From the NCBI GenBank assembly GCA_015075515.1, contig JABTUE010000001.1:682001-746000 (forward strand): a stretch of DNA of 64,000 nucleotides. Direction: 5' to 3'. The notes beneath the pieces were generated by a model that worked only from the letters and a program-made list of their open reading frames with translations, was not told the DNA's origin and made no database searches. The position numbers were made by a program, and so were the translations under genes. Source of the stretch: Planctomycetota bacterium. GTDB taxonomy: Bacteria; Planctomycetota; UBA8742; UBA2392. Of this stretch, positions 35,141 to 46,846 are shown piece after piece (positions within the stretch are counted from its first letter, which is position 1; every line of letters begins with the position of its first letter).

Positions 35141-36856
35141 CTAGTTGCCGCTGATCATCTTGACCTGGCTGCCCAGGGCCGCCTGGGCGATCTTCTGCAA
35201 CAGGCTGTAGCTCACTTCACCGATGCCCACGATGTTGATTTCGCACTTGCGGAACAGGTTCATGCGCATCACGTCGTCGGGCAGGTACGTGGCCTCGTAG
35301 CGGTACCCGTAGGGGCCGGGGAAGCGCAGAACATCCTGGTCGGGCATCTTGGTGCGGGTTTCCGGGTCGCCGGTCTGGTCGTCCGGGTCGCGCTTGTCGT
35401 TGATGGCCCAGTCATCGTCGGTGGGGTCGCCGTCGGACAGGATGAACACCGTGTCGGCGCCGTCGGTCCAGGTGGTGGGCTCGACGTATTCGTATTCGCG
35501 CACCGGGCCGCCGCGTTTGGCCTTGAAGGCGCGGTGGATGCCGCCGTGCAGGTTGGTGTCACCCCAAAGCACGCCGTCCTTGCGCATTTCGGTGGCCGGG
35601 CCGGGGCGAATCGCGTCCAGCTCGCGGATTGCGGCCTGCACGTTCTGGGCGCTGGCCGGCACCAGCCCCTTGGTGCTGTTGAAGAACTTGGCGTCGGTGC
35701 CAAAGCCGATGATGCAGAACTCCTGATCCGGGCGCAGCGACTTGAGGCTGAGCTTCAGATATTCGCGGGCGACGTGGAAGCGCACCTTGATCTTGTCCCA
35801 GGGCAGGTCATCGGCCATGTCCTTGGGTTTTTCTGCCTCCTTGACTTCGGGCTGCTTGGGGCCGTCCGGGTTGCCCTTTTCGCCGCGGCCGGGCGTGACC
35901 GGGCCGCGCTGCGGGGGCGGCTTCTTGATCTCTTCCTTTTCCTTGACGCTGACCGGCTTCATCATCGAGTCGGACAGGTCAATCACATAGGCGATGCGCT
36001 TGCCGCTGGCCTCAAGTCCCACAAACTTGGTGGGCGGGGGCACGGCCTTGTACTTGCTGTTGGCCGGGTCTTCGGGTTTTTCGGGGTTCAGCAGGCGATC
36101 CAGCCAGGGCGCGGCGTTGACGTAGATCTGGGTGGTGCTGAAGATTTCGCGGAAATACCGGGCCATCACCAGCTTGGTGCGGTCGTGGGTTTCCTTGGCT
36201 TCGATCAGCGGAATGAACTTGAGCCCGAAGTTGCGGAAGTTGTCCGTGCCCAGTTCGTGGGCGCGCGCGTACCACACGCGGGCAAAGGTTTCCAGCATTA
36301 CCATGCGGTCAATGCCGGCCTTGAGTTCCGCCACGGCAGGCAGCAGCTCCATCATCAGCGGGATGCACTGGTCGCTGCTGACGTAGGCCAGGGCTTCCAG
36401 GGCGGCGGCGCGGATGAACAGGTTTTTCTTGGTGTCCTTGGCGGCGGCAACCAGGTCGTCGTCGCCCATGTAGCCCTGGGTGACACGCAGGCTGTTGTAC
36501 CACAGCCAGGCGTCCTCGGCTTTCTGGTTCTTTTCGCGCCATTCCTTCCAGGTGGGGACGTGTTCTTCGGCGTTGAGATAGCGCGAGGCGATGCTGGACA
36601 GCAGGTATTTGACCTGGTCCTTGGGGTCTTCGGCCTTGGCATAGCTGTCATGCAGGATCTTGAGCGCGCGCAGGTCGCCGGTCATGGCCAGCTTGATGCG
36701 TCCGCGTGTGCGCATCTGCAGCGACGGGCGCTTGATGTAGTCGTCGTAGGCGACCTTGGCCGGGCCGTAGTCGCTGACCTGTCCGACGGCAAGGCTGCCG
36801 AACAGTGTGACGACCGCAAGTGCGGCGGCCGTGCGGGAAAGAGTGAGCAGTTTCAT
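35141..36856 (-). CDS. Secreted von Willebrand factor A domain protein
   Basis: 571 residues from ATG 36856. Signal peptide KLLTLSRTAAALAVVTLFGSLAVG; residues 25-260 are helical and HEAT-like (for example NLFIRAAALEALAYVSSD). The vWA domain starts at about 285 with the MIDAS triad DLSDSM, GDTNLHGG and ILSDGDPTDDD, so it binds a divalent metal and probably a protein ligand. A charged Pro/Lys/Glu-rich insertion (about 300-360) interrupts the first strand-helix unit. It likely acts in the periplasm or at the surface; partners unknown. Codon at 36913 would put 19 residues before the signal peptide and is rejected. Confidence 0.8.
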   Translation of the reverse strand: MKLLTLSRTAAALAVVTLFGSLAVGQVSDYGPAKVAYDDYIKRPSLQMRTRGRIKLAMTGDLRALKILHDSYAKAEDPKDQVKYLLSSIASRYLNAEEHVPTWKEWREKNQKAEDAWLWYNSLRVTQGYMGDDDLVAAAKDTKKNLFIRAAALEALAYVSSDQCIPLMMELLPAVAELKAGIDRMVMLETFARVWYARAHELGTDNFRNFGLKFIPLIEAKETHDRTKLVMARYFREIFSTTQIYVNAAPWLDRLLNPEKPEDPANSKYKAVPPPTKFVGLEASGKRIAYVIDLSDSMMKPVSVKEKEEIKKPPPQRGPVTPGRGEKGNPDGPKQPEVKEAEKPKDMADDLPWDKIKVRFHVAREYLKLSLKSLRPDQEFCIIGFGTDAKFFNSTKGLVPASAQNVQAAIRELDAIRPGPATEMRKDGVLWGDTNLHGGIHRAFKAKRGGPVREYEYVEPTTWTDGADTVFILSDGDPTDDDWAINDKRDPDDQTGDPETRTKMPDQDVLRFPGPYGYRYEATYLPDDVMRMNLFRKCEINIVGIGEVSYSLLQKIAQAALGSQVKMISGN

Positions 36857-37174
36857 TCGCCTCGGTCCTCCGAAGTCAACACAGGCCCCGGGTTGGGCTT
36901 GTGCGGTCCGCACCTCTCCTCAAGAAGTGCCTGATTGTGCCCAGCGTGAATACAGATAACAACGCCAACCCGCCGCGAGGGTTCGGTTCCGACAACCTTT
37001 TGCGGTGGTATGACATGAGTGTGATTGGACGGGCATGGATTACTTGGGGAAAGACGAAACTGGGGGTAATCCGGGCCGACAGCATAAGTGTTTTATCCGC
37101 AATCGGTTGCGGCACGCCTGCCATCCGTCTGCTTTCTGATTGCCATTGCGCGCGGCTGCGCTTGAATCAGCACC
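36857..37174. other. Intergenic region without a gene
   Basis: 318 bp between the divergent vWA and purQ genes. It is more A/T-rich than its surroundings and should hold two promoters, but no confident -35/-10 pair was found. A 7-bp inverted repeat GGATTAC (37037-37043) / GTAATCC (37066-37072) is the only structure seen. Confidence 0.4.
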
Positions 37175-37990
37175 ATGAACCAGCCCCGTGTTCTTGTGCT
37201 GCGTGCTGCCGGCACCAACTGCGAACGGGAAACGGCGTGGACCTTTGCCAAGGCCGGCGCCGAGCCCGAAATCCTGCACGTCAACGAGCTGTTGCGCGAC
37301 CCGAAACGGCTGCGCGAGTACCAGTTGCTGGCCATCCCCGGCGGCTTCAGCTACGGCGATGATCTTGGCAGTGGCGTGGTGTTTGCCAACCAGTTGCGCA
37401 CGCGGCTGCGGCCGGAAATCGAGCGCTTCCTTGAGGACGGCAAGCTGGCGCTGGGCATCTGCAACGGGTTTCAGGTGCTGCTGCGCGCGGGTCTGTTGAC
37501 CGGCCGCGGCGCTTTTGATGACCCGCCGCGCGCGACCTTGGCCTTCAACCTGATCGGCCGCTACAACGACCTGTGGGTAGATCTGCGCATTGTCAGCGAG
37601 AAAACCCCATTTGTGTCCGGCCGCAAGATTGTCAGCTTTCCGGTGGCCCACGCCGAGGGCCGTTTTACCGCGCCGCCCGATGTGCTGGATGAACTGGAGG
37701 CCGACGGCCAGATTGTGTTTCAGTACGTGGACACAAACGGTCGGCCGACGCAACAGTACCCCTTCAATCCCAATGGCGCCGACCGCGCGATTGCCGGCAT
37801 TTGCAGCAAGAGCGGCCAGGTTCTGGGCCTGATGCCGCATCCCGAGCGCAACATCCGGCACTTCCACCACCCCGACTGGAAGCGAAACGAGCGGTACCGC
37901 GGCCTGAGCGAGGAACAGCGGCTGACCTGCGGGGACGGGTTTGAGCTGTTCCGAAATGCGGTGACGCGGGCCGGGCAGCTGGTGGGTTAG
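37175..37990 (+). CDS. purQ: Phosphoribosylformylglycinamidine synthase, glutaminase subunit
   Basis: Class I glutamine amidotransferase that supplies ammonia to PurL in purine synthesis; 271 residues, longer than typical PurQ (about 225) and like forms paired with small PurL/PurS. Oxyanion/entry loop IPGGFSYGDDLGSG, nucleophile Cys in LGICNGFQVL, catalytic His and Glu in LMPHPERN. C-terminal extension after residue 230 (KRNERYRGLSEEQRL) continues to a last helix. purL and purS are not adjacent. Start at MNQPRVLVLRAAGTNCE. Confidence 0.9.
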   Translation: MNQPRVLVLRAAGTNCERETAWTFAKAGAEPEILHVNELLRDPKRLREYQLLAIPGGFSYGDDLGSGVVFANQLRTRLRPEIERFLEDGKLALGICNGFQVLLRAGLLTGRGAFDDPPRATLAFNLIGRYNDLWVDLRIVSEKTPFVSGRKIVSFPVAHAEGRFTAPPDVLDELEADGQIVFQYVDTNGRPTQQYPFNPNGADRAIAGICSKSGQVLGLMPHPERNIRHFHHPDWKRNERYRGLSEEQRLTCGDGFELFRNAVTRAGQLVG

Positions 37991-38042
37991 GTGTGTCGGA
38001 AACAGGTCAGGTTTCCACATCTCAACTATCCGCCGACAGGCT

Positions 38043-38070
38043 TTGACAAGCGGTTTTCACGGGATATGGT
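38043..38070 (+). promoter_or_regulatory. Promoter for candidate small RNA
   Basis: TTGACA (38043-38048), 16-bp spacer, TATGGT (38065-38070): the -35 is a perfect sigma-70 consensus and no open reading frame with convincing coding character follows. Predicted start near 38077. Confidence 0.5.
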
Positions 38071-38076
38071 TCTTGC

Positions 38077-38303
38077 AGTGCAGCGCGGTGTTGCAGCACC
38101 GGGCCAAGGGACGCGGCTCTGCAAGTCCGTCCCGGGGGTCGCGCCCCCACGCGGGACTCAAACCCCCGCGCACAGGCTCAGGGTCGTCTCCGGCAACGGG
38201 GGCGGCACTTGCGGGGCGAAAGTCCCGCCGCTGTACGAAGCAAGGCCGGGGCTCCGAACCCCGGCCCAGAGGCCCCCGAACGGCGGGGGCTTCGTGCTTT
38301 TTT
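38077..38303 (+). ncRNA. Candidate structured small RNA, about 227 nt
   Basis: Bounded by a consensus-like promoter and an intrinsic terminator. Five successive hairpins: GGGAC/GTCCC (38108-38133), GGGGG/CCCCC with loop TCGCG (38134-38148), CGCGGG/CCCGCG (38150-38170), GGCCGGGG/CCCCGGCC (38244-38266) and the terminator stem. Not matched by eye to tmRNA, RNase P, SRP, 6S or a known riboswitch. Region lies between purQ and a small membrane protein and reads poorly as protein in all frames. Confidence 0.4.
38272..38303 (+). terminator. Intrinsic terminator of the candidate small RNA
   Basis: GCCCCCG-AACGG-CGGGGGC (extendable to ten pairs with one G-U), then TTCGTGC and a run of six T. Confidence 0.7.
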
Positions 38304-38400
38304 CGCCCGCCAACGTGCCTTCTCTGTTGCCTGTGCAGACCACGGGTGAGGGTCGGGGCTTCGCTGGGGGTCCCCCAAACCCGCCCAAAGTAAGCCCCAA

Positions 38401-38522
38401 TTGTCATATTATTGTCAGGGAGCCAAGACTTTGCCGGTAGAGGATCCCGCCGAGTGTCACATTTTCGTCATGAATATCACGTATCGGGGCACCGGAGCTT
38501 CCGTATGTCGCACTTATGTCAT
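38401..38522. promoter_or_regulatory. Three Pho-box-like direct-repeat sites
   Basis: TTGTCAT-ATTA-TTGTCAG (38401-38418), GTGTCAC-ATTT-TCGTCAT (38454-38471) and ATGTCGC-ACTT-ATGTCAT (38505-38522). Each is two 7-mers around TGTCA with a 4-bp gap, the form of a PhoB box (CTGTCAT-N4-CTGTCAT). Sites are 53 and 51 bp apart, about five helical turns, so all face one side of the DNA. They lie 210-330 bp before the gene at 38732. Between them and that gene (38523-38731) nothing else was identified. Confidence 0.4.
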
Positions 38523-38731
38523 GGCGCCGCGGTCTGAACGAATGGGCGCCGCTTAGTCGAATCGTGCGACCTCGCATTTCTTGGCACAACATTCGGGGCA
38601 CTTCAGCCCTTTTTTGCGGCCGGGCTCTGTGGCCGCCGAGGCGTCTACCCCTTGGCGCCAAATGCGACAATGGCGGGAAGTTTTTCTTTGCCGTTTTGCC
38701 GATGTGCTTTTCCATGCGTTACACTGACTGT

Positions 38732-39247
38732 ATGCGCCGGATTGCCTCCCTGGCCAACCCCGCCCGTCACCGCACACGCCTGAGGTGGTGCACCGGCATT
38801 ACCCTGGCGGGCCTTCTGGCCTCGATTTTCCCCGCGACATTCTGTCACCGCGATCTGGCGTTGTTGACGCCGGTGGTGTTTTTCCTGGGTGTTGCGGCCA
38901 TGCTGGTGCTGGCCCTGTGCCATCGCATGGCGCGCGGCGCGATGGATCGCCGGGCGTTGCTGGCGACGCTGGCGAAACCTTCGCGCATCCACCGTTTGAA
39001 CCGGCCGCTGGTTCGGATGCTGGCGGCAGCGGTCACCCAGTGCGCGGTGGGCACCCTGGTGGTCTGCGTCTCTGTGTTTGCACTGGCAAAGACCGAACCA
39101 ATGCTCCTGCTGGCGACTCTGGCAGGTGGCTTCGGCCTGTGTCTGTTGTTGGCCGGGCTGCGCCGGGCGTCAGACTATGACCTGCTGCGTGACGCCTGGC
39201 GGGACGAGTGCCGGGCCGGGAAAGGTCTTCCGGGGGTGCGTCAGTAA
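38732..39247 (+). CDS. Hypothetical membrane protein
   Basis: 171 residues with four predicted membrane helices (about 23-42, 46-66, 96-119 and 122-142), arranged as two pairs separated by a basic loop (RMARGAMDRRALLATLAKPSRIHR). No family recognised. TACACT ends 6 nt before ATG 38732 and there is no Shine-Dalgarno, so it may be leaderless. Located downstream of the Pho-box-like repeats. A larger upstream reading frame exists but lacks supporting signals. Confidence 0.6.
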   Translation: MRRIASLANPARHRTRLRWCTGITLAGLLASIFPATFCHRDLALLTPVVFFLGVAAMLVLALCHRMARGAMDRRALLATLAKPSRIHRLNRPLVRMLAAAVTQCAVGTLVVCVSVFALAKTEPMLLLATLAGGFGLCLLLAGLRRASDYDLLRDAWRDECRAGKGLPGVRQ

Positions 39248-39316
39248 ACCGGGAATGCCGAGAGTCCGAACCCGGCCTGTGATGCAAGTTTGGACGCATC
39301 CTTGCGTTCCATGTGT

Positions 39317-39322
39317 TATACT
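39317..39322 (+). promoter_or_regulatory. Putative -10 TATACT of the 39.4-kb gene
   Basis: TATACT about 41 bp before ATG 39364; here an untranslated leader with GGCGGAG is present, unlike the leaderless cases. Confidence 0.4.
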
Positions 39323-39363
39323 CAACGCGGTGGGGCAACGAGTCGCTCTGGCGGAGCAGTGTC

Positions 39364-39996
39364 ATGATGAACCCATGGGATCGCGAGCGCGCCTGGCGCG
39401 AAGTTGAGCCCGGCAACCAACCCCGCGGTGTGGCCAACGGTCTGATGTGGCTGGTGGCGATTCTGCTGGGCGTGTTCGGGCTGGTGGCGCTGATCAAATC
39501 CAGGGGCGAGGGCGGGGTGGTGGCACTGGTGCCGGTCGGCATCTCGCTGTTTTTTATTTTCATGTTCATGCTGGGTCACCGGCGCGAGCAGCGGCGGCTT
39601 GCGGTAATGCGCGCCGCGGCGCGGCACGAGTCCGGCATGGCGCTGCAGGAAGTCCGGCTGGAGCCCGCGCCGCTGCCCAAGGCGGATGACGCCAGCTTGC
39701 GCAAGCTGTACGACCGTTTTGACGTGCGGGCGATTGAACAGTGCCGCGAGAACGCGCTGGATGCCCGGCAGATCACCGGGTTTCTGGAAATGGCCCGCGA
39801 CTTCATGGACACGGCCCACGCCGCGCAGTTGATCCGCCAGAACAATCTGGCCGAGCTTGACGTTCACATGCACGCGGCGCTGGAGCGCGCCAAGCTGCAG
39901 TACGAGCTGAACCACCCCGGCGCGTTCAAGGTGCACCGGTCGCGGCCGCAGGAACAGCCGGCCCCCGGGACGCTCAAGTTCTTTCCTGACAGTTGA
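39364..39996 (+). CDS. Hypothetical protein with two membrane helices
   Basis: 210 residues. Two membrane helices (about 25-45 and 53-71) are followed by a mostly helical soluble region of 130 residues (LRKLYDRFDVRAIEQCRENALDAR pattern, then ITGFLEMARDFMDTAHAAQLI). No family recognised. Two adjacent ATG codons (39364 and 39367). Followed by a strong terminator shared with convergent gyrB. Confidence 0.6.
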   Translation: MMNPWDRERAWREVEPGNQPRGVANGLMWLVAILLGVFGLVALIKSRGEGGVVALVPVGISLFFIFMFMLGHRREQRRLAVMRAAARHESGMALQEVRLEPAPLPKADDASLRKLYDRFDVRAIEQCRENALDARQITGFLEMARDFMDTAHAAQLIRQNNLAELDVHMHAALERAKLQYELNHPGAFKVHRSRPQEQPAPGTLKFFPDS

Positions 39997-40017
39997 TGCG
40001 TTGCAGACGCGTGAACG

Positions 40018-40048
40018 AAAAGCCCGTCCGTGACCCGGACGGGCTTTT

Positions 40049-40049
<1 letters not shown>
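40018..40049. terminator. Bidirectional intrinsic terminator
   Basis: AAAAGCCCGTCCG paired with CGGACGGGCTTTT around TGACC; T-run on the plus strand and A-run giving a T-run on the minus strand, serving the 39.4-kb gene and gyrB. Confidence 0.85.
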
Positions 40050-43034
<2,985 letters not shown>

Positions 43035-43041
43035 CTTTCAG

Positions 43042-43047
43042 AGTATA
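43042..43047 (-). promoter_or_regulatory. Putative -10 TATACT of dciA-gyrB
   Basis: TATACT 7 nt before the dciA ATG, with TTCCCG 17 bp further upstream as a poor -35. Confidence 0.5.
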
Positions 43048-43191
43048 CAAACCGGCGCGACAGCGGGAAGCCCGACCGGCCGCAAAACCGCTTGGCCATG
43101 CATGTTGGCGGCCGACGGATAGTTTGTGGACGGCGTGCTTCCGGGGCAAAAAGGCCGCCAAGCCGCAACTTCCGAACCCGGTGCCGCGCGT

Positions 43192-43197
43192 TATAGT
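43192..43197 (+). promoter_or_regulatory. Putative -10 TATAGT of tRNA-Ser
   Basis: TATAGT, 11 bp before the mature 5' end of the tRNA; TTCCGA 16 bp upstream is a weak -35. Confidence 0.4.
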
Positions 43198-43208
43198 CTG
43201 CCCCCCGC

Positions 43209-43296
<88 letters not shown>

Positions 43297-43344
43297 GACT
43301 TTCGCAGGCGCCCGCGCGGCGCCTGCTTGCGTACGGAGACTGTC

Positions 43345-43704
43345 ATGGCCTGGGTGATTCTGCTGCTGGCTGCCGCCTGTGAAGTGGTCTGGGCGATTGC
43401 CCTGAAAAAGAGCGACGGGTTTACCCACCTCGGCTACGGCGTGACGGCCGTGGTCTTCATGATCATCAGCCTTTCCCTGCTGGGTGTGGCCATGAAGTCG
43501 CTGCCTGCCGGCACGGCCTATGCCGTGTGGACAGGCCTGGGCGCCTTCGGCGCGGCGCTGCTGGGCATGATGGTGCTGGGTGAAGACCGCGGGCTGGGGC
43601 GCGTGGTAAGCCTGGCGCTGGTGCTGGCAGGGGTGGTCGGCCTGAAGTACTTCACGCCCGAGGTGCCGGCGGGTGAAACCGCGGCGCGCCAGCACAAGCC
43701 GTAA
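43345..43704 (+). CDS. gdx: Small multidrug resistance protein, Gdx/SugE type
   Basis: 119 residues, four membrane helices, EmrE-like antiporter. The membrane glutamate is in [13 protein letters not shown], and the Gdx (guanidinium exporter) signature [22 protein letters not shown] is complete, which distinguishes it from Qac types. The C-terminal 15 residues are a polar tail. GGAG precedes the ATG. Only 48 bp separate it from tRNA-Ser, so there is no room for a full guanidine riboswitch. Confidence 0.88.
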   Translation: MAWVILLLAAACEVVWAIALKKSDGFTHLGYGVTAVVFMIISLSLLGVAMKSLPAGTAYAVWTGLGAFGAALLGMMVLGEDRGLGRVVSLALVLAGVVGLKYFTPEVPAGETAARQHKP

Positions 43705-43709
43705 TCGCG

Positions 43710-45197
43710 CTACTTCCAGGCCGCGGCAATGCGGCGCACGGCCTCTTCAAGCCGGTCCGCCGGCAGCGAAGCAAACCCCATCAGAAGGCGGTTGGGCGCG
43801 CGGGCCGGGTCCAGATAGCACTGGCCGGGGTCCATCAGGCGCACGCCGGCGCGGGCGGCGCGGTGCAGGGCTTCGTCGCGGCCAAGGTGGCGCGGCACGT
43901 TGACCGCAAGCTTCATGCCGCCGGCGGCCAGCGGCGCCGCCAGCGCGCCCGGCATGTGCCGCCGCAGCGCCGTCACCAGCACTTCGCGCTTTTGCGCGTA
44001 CAGCGCGCGCATGCGCCGCAGGTGGCGCTCGAAGTGGCCTTCCTCAATGAACTGGGCCAGGGCCGCGCTTTCCAGCATCGCGGGCATGAAGTCCACGTGC
44101 CAGCGCATCGCCACCATGGCGTCAACCAGCCACTGCGGCCCCACGACGTAGCCCACGCGCAGGCCGGGGTACATCACCTTGCTGAAGCTGCCCACGTAAC
44201 ACACCACGCCGGCGGAATCTATGCCGGCCAGCGCCCGCACCGGACGGCCTTCGTACCGGAACTCGCTGTCGTAGTCGTCCTCGATGATCACAAAGCCGTG
44301 GCGCGCGGCCAACTCAAGCAGTTCCATGCGGCGCGCGGCGCTCAACGTCACGCCCGTGGGGTACTGGTGGCTGGGCGTCAGGTACAGCAGTTTGGGCGTC
44401 ACGGGTTCGGTCGCGGCGCGCGCCACGGCGGCCACCGACGCGCCCTCAACATCTACGGGCACGGGCACGATCTTCGCCCCCAGACTGGACAGCACGCTGC
44501 GCGCACCCAGATAACCCGGGTCTTCCAGCATCACGCGGTCGCTGGGGCCGGCCAGCAGGCTGGCCGTCAGCCACAGCCCCTGCTGGCTGCCGCTGGTGAT
44601 CAGCACGTTGCGGTGCGTGCAGTCAATCCCGCGTGCCCGGCCCAGATACGCCGCAATCGCCTTGCGCAGCTCGACCAGCCCGTAGGCACTGCCGTAGTGC
44701 ATGCGGTCGCGCCGTGCCACCAGCAACTGGTGGCCCACAATCCGCCGCCACAGGCGCAGCGGAAAGGCCTGCAGGTCCGGCACGCCGTGCCGCAGGTCAA
44801 TGTCTATGCCCGGCAGCGGCGCCAGGCCATCGGGGCTCATGATGCGGGCGTAAAACGCCGGCGGCGTGGGGCTGTTGGCCAGCGCCACGCGCCGCAGCCG
44901 CGTCAGGTTCGGCCGCGGGCCCTGCGGGCTGAACGGCGCGTGCGGCAGCTCGCGCGCTACAAACGTGCCGCTGCCGTGCCGGCCCTCCAGAAAACCTTCG
45001 GCGATCAGCACCTCAAAGGCCTGGGCCACGGTATTGCGGTTGACCCGCAGGTCGCGCGCCAGCGAACGTGTGCTGGGCACGCGCTCGCCCCGGCGCAGCC
45101 GCCCCGCCAGCACGTCCTGGCGGATTGAGTCTGCGATCCGCTGGTACAGCGGCGTTTGGGCCTGGCCCGTTTCAAGATCCACCAGCAGGTCCGGCAT
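43710..45197 (-). CDS. MocR/PdxR-family GntR regulator with aminotransferase-like domain
   Basis: 495 residues. N-terminal GntR winged helix (about 12-78; PLYQRIADSIRQDVLAGRL, RVPSTRSLARDLRVNRNTV) fused to a fold-I aminotransferase-like domain (about 110-490) with SGSQQGLWLTASLL, the PLP Lys in VGSFSKVMYPGLR and IIEDDYDSEFRYEG. Such proteins bind PLP or PLP-amino acid adducts to regulate vitamin B6, GABA or transport genes. Target unknown; the convergent gdx and divergent 45.3-kb gene are neighbours. ATG 45197 is preceded by GGTGGGG; a GTG at 45206 is in frame. Confidence 0.85.
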   Translation of the reverse strand: MPDLLVDLETGQAQTPLYQRIADSIRQDVLAGRLRRGERVPSTRSLARDLRVNRNTVAQAFEVLIAEGFLEGRHGSGTFVARELPHAPFSPQGPRPNLTRLRRVALANSPTPPAFYARIMSPDGLAPLPGIDIDLRHGVPDLQAFPLRLWRRIVGHQLLVARRDRMHYGSAYGLVELRKAIAAYLGRARGIDCTHRNVLITSGSQQGLWLTASLLAGPSDRVMLEDPGYLGARSVLSSLGAKIVPVPVDVEGASVAAVARAATEPVTPKLLYLTPSHQYPTGVTLSAARRMELLELAARHGFVIIEDDYDSEFRYEGRPVRALAGIDSAGVVCYVGSFSKVMYPGLRVGYVVGPQWLVDAMVAMRWHVDFMPAMLESAALAQFIEEGHFERHLRRMRALYAQKREVLVTALRRHMPGALAAPLAAGGMKLAVNVPRHLGRDEALHRAARAGVRLMDPGQCYLDPARAPNRLLMGFASLPADRLEEAVRRIAAAWK

Positions 45198-45343
45198 GGT
45201 CCCCACCCGAAACGATTCCGCACGGCCCTATGCAATACGAAACCGGCCTGCCCAATTGCCACAAAATTGCAGACTTTACCGGGCCACTTTGCCGCTGGTG
45301 GCCCCGTGCCGCGGCCGCGCTAAACTGGATCCGGAGGTTCCAC

Positions 45344-45943
45344 ATGGGTGACCCCAAAAAGAAGGGCGGCAGCAAGGGCCTGACGCTGCTGGGCTTGCTG
45401 CTGCTGGTTGTGCTGGCCGCCGGTGTGGCCGGGTTTCTGAACCCGGAACTGCCCGTGGTCGGGCCGCTGGTGCGCACGTTTTTCAAGGTTGGCGCCGAAA
45501 AACTCGACAAGTCCGGTGTCTACACCGTCAAGGTCACCAGCGTGGTTCTCAGCCCCGAAGAGTTCAGCGAGGGCGAGAATCTCGACATCCAGGTCACCGT
45601 CGAGTCCGTCAACGCCGACGGCAAAACCCGCCTGCTGTGGGAAAGCAAACAGTTCGGCGCCCGCAAGGCCAAGGTGGGCAAGGATCCCCTGACCGCCAAC
45701 TGGCTGGACCGGCCCTTTGACATGGAATGGCGCGCCGGCGACAAGCTGGTGGTCAAGGTGTGGGACCGTGCCGGGCTGGGCAGCACCGAACTGTGCGTCT
45801 GGGAAATCAGCAGCGGCGAAGCGTTTCCGCTCAAGGGCGCGCACACGTTTGAAAAGGTCAAGGGCAAGACGCCCCGCCCCGGCGGCACCAACCAGATCGT
45901 GTTTGAAGCCTCGCGCAAGGGCGACCTGCCCCCGGCGCAGTAA
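45344..45943 (+). CDS. Hypothetical membrane-anchored protein with C2-like beta domain
   Basis: 199 residues. Lysine-rich N-terminus ([10 protein letters not shown]) then one membrane helix (about 12-32), and a beta-rich domain (50-185): [48 protein letters not shown], which resembles a C2-type sandwich. Ends in an acidic/basic tail. GGAGG six bases before the ATG; TAAACT at 45321-45326 could be the -10. It starts 11 bp before kdsA, so likely in one operon. Confidence 0.65.
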   Translation: MGDPKKKGGSKGLTLLGLLLLVVLAAGVAGFLNPELPVVGPLVRTFFKVGAEKLDKSGVYTVKVTSVVLSPEEFSEGENLDIQVTVESVNADGKTRLLWESKQFGARKAKVGKDPLTANWLDRPFDMEWRAGDKLVVKVWDRAGLGSTELCVWEISSGEAFPLKGAHTFEKVKGKTPRPGGTNQIVFEASRKGDLPPAQ

Positions 45944-45954
45944 TCCGGAGCCCC

Positions 45955-46776
45955 ATGAAACTCGGCAAACTCAACCTTGACGGCAAAAAGCTGTTTGTCA
46001 TTGCCGGGCCGTGCGTGCTGGAAAACCGCGACACCCCCGCCCTGATCGCCCAGACCATGCGCCGGGCCTGCGACGAACTGGGCCTGCCGTACATTTTCAA
46101 GGCCAGTTTCGACAAGGCCAACCGCACCAGCGGTAAAAGCTTCCGCGGCCCGGGGCTTGAGGAAGGGCTGAAGCAACTGGCCAGGATCAGGCAGCAGTTC
46201 GACGTGCCGGTGCTGACGGATGTGCACGAAACGTCGCAGTGCGGCCCGGTGGCCGAGGTGTGCGACGTGCTGCAGATTCCGGCGTTTCTGTGCCGCCAGA
46301 CCGATCTGCTGGAAGCCGCGGCGGCGGCGGCAATCAAGCACAACCGCGTTGTGAACATCAAAAAGGGGCAGTTTCTGGCGCCCTGGGACATGCAGAAGGT
46401 GGTGGACAAGATGGCCGAGGCCGGGGCCAAAGACCGCGTGATGCTGACGGAACGCGGGGCGAGTTTCGGCTACAACAACCTGGTTTCAGACATGCGCAGC
46501 ATCCCGATCATGCAGAAGACCGGCTGCCCGGTAGTCATGGACGCCACCCACAGTGTGCAACTGCCCGGCGGCATGGGCGACAAAAGCGGCGGCCAGCGCG
46601 AGTTTGCGCCGGTGATGGCGCGCGCGGCCGTGGCCGCGGGCTGCGACGGCCTGTTTGCGGAAACCCACCCCGAGCCCGAGAAGGCGCTCAGCGACGGCCC
46701 GAACATGATCTACCTGAAGGACATGCCGGCGCTGCTGAAACAGCTTGATGCCCTGTTCCGCCTTGTTCGCGCCTGA
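45955..46776 (+). CDS. kdsA: KDO-8-phosphate synthase
   Basis: Condenses arabinose-5-phosphate and phosphoenolpyruvate to KDO-8-P for the lipopolysaccharide core; 273 residues, normal length. [71 protein letters not shown] and [16 protein letters not shown] are all family motifs. GGAG before ATG. Implies an outer membrane with LPS. Other kds genes are not present. Confidence 0.93.
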   Translation: MKLGKLNLDGKKLFVIAGPCVLENRDTPALIAQTMRRACDELGLPYIFKASFDKANRTSGKSFRGPGLEEGLKQLARIRQQFDVPVLTDVHETSQCGPVAEVCDVLQIPAFLCRQTDLLEAAAAAAIKHNRVVNIKKGQFLAPWDMQKVVDKMAEAGAKDRVMLTERGASFGYNNLVSDMRSIPIMQKTGCPVVMDATHSVQLPGGMGDKSGGQREFAPVMARAAVAAGCDGLFAETHPEPEKALSDGPNMIYLKDMPALLKQLDALFRLVRA

Positions 46777-46846
46777 AAAGTGGCGCGTGTCCGAAGGAAC
46801 AGAGCGCGGCCGAGATCGCGCCTCGCGTGTTTAACAGCAAGCCTTG

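Noticed and set aside
38077..38303. tmRNA, RNase P RNA, SRP RNA or 6S RNA
   Set aside because: No terminal CCA with tRNA-like ends, no GGAAAGTCCGGGC-type core, no SRP GGAAG/AAGCAGC loop and no 6S-type long central bubble were visible; kept only as an unclassified candidate.
38043..38440. Small ORFs on both strands around the purQ downstream region
   Set aside because: They have composition without protein-like patterns, no ribosome site and overlap strong hairpins; an RNA explanation fits better.
43297..43344. Guanidine riboswitch upstream of gdx
   Set aside because: Only 48 bp separate the tRNA from the gene and no guanidine-I, -II or -III consensus elements (for example ACGR hairpin loops) are seen.
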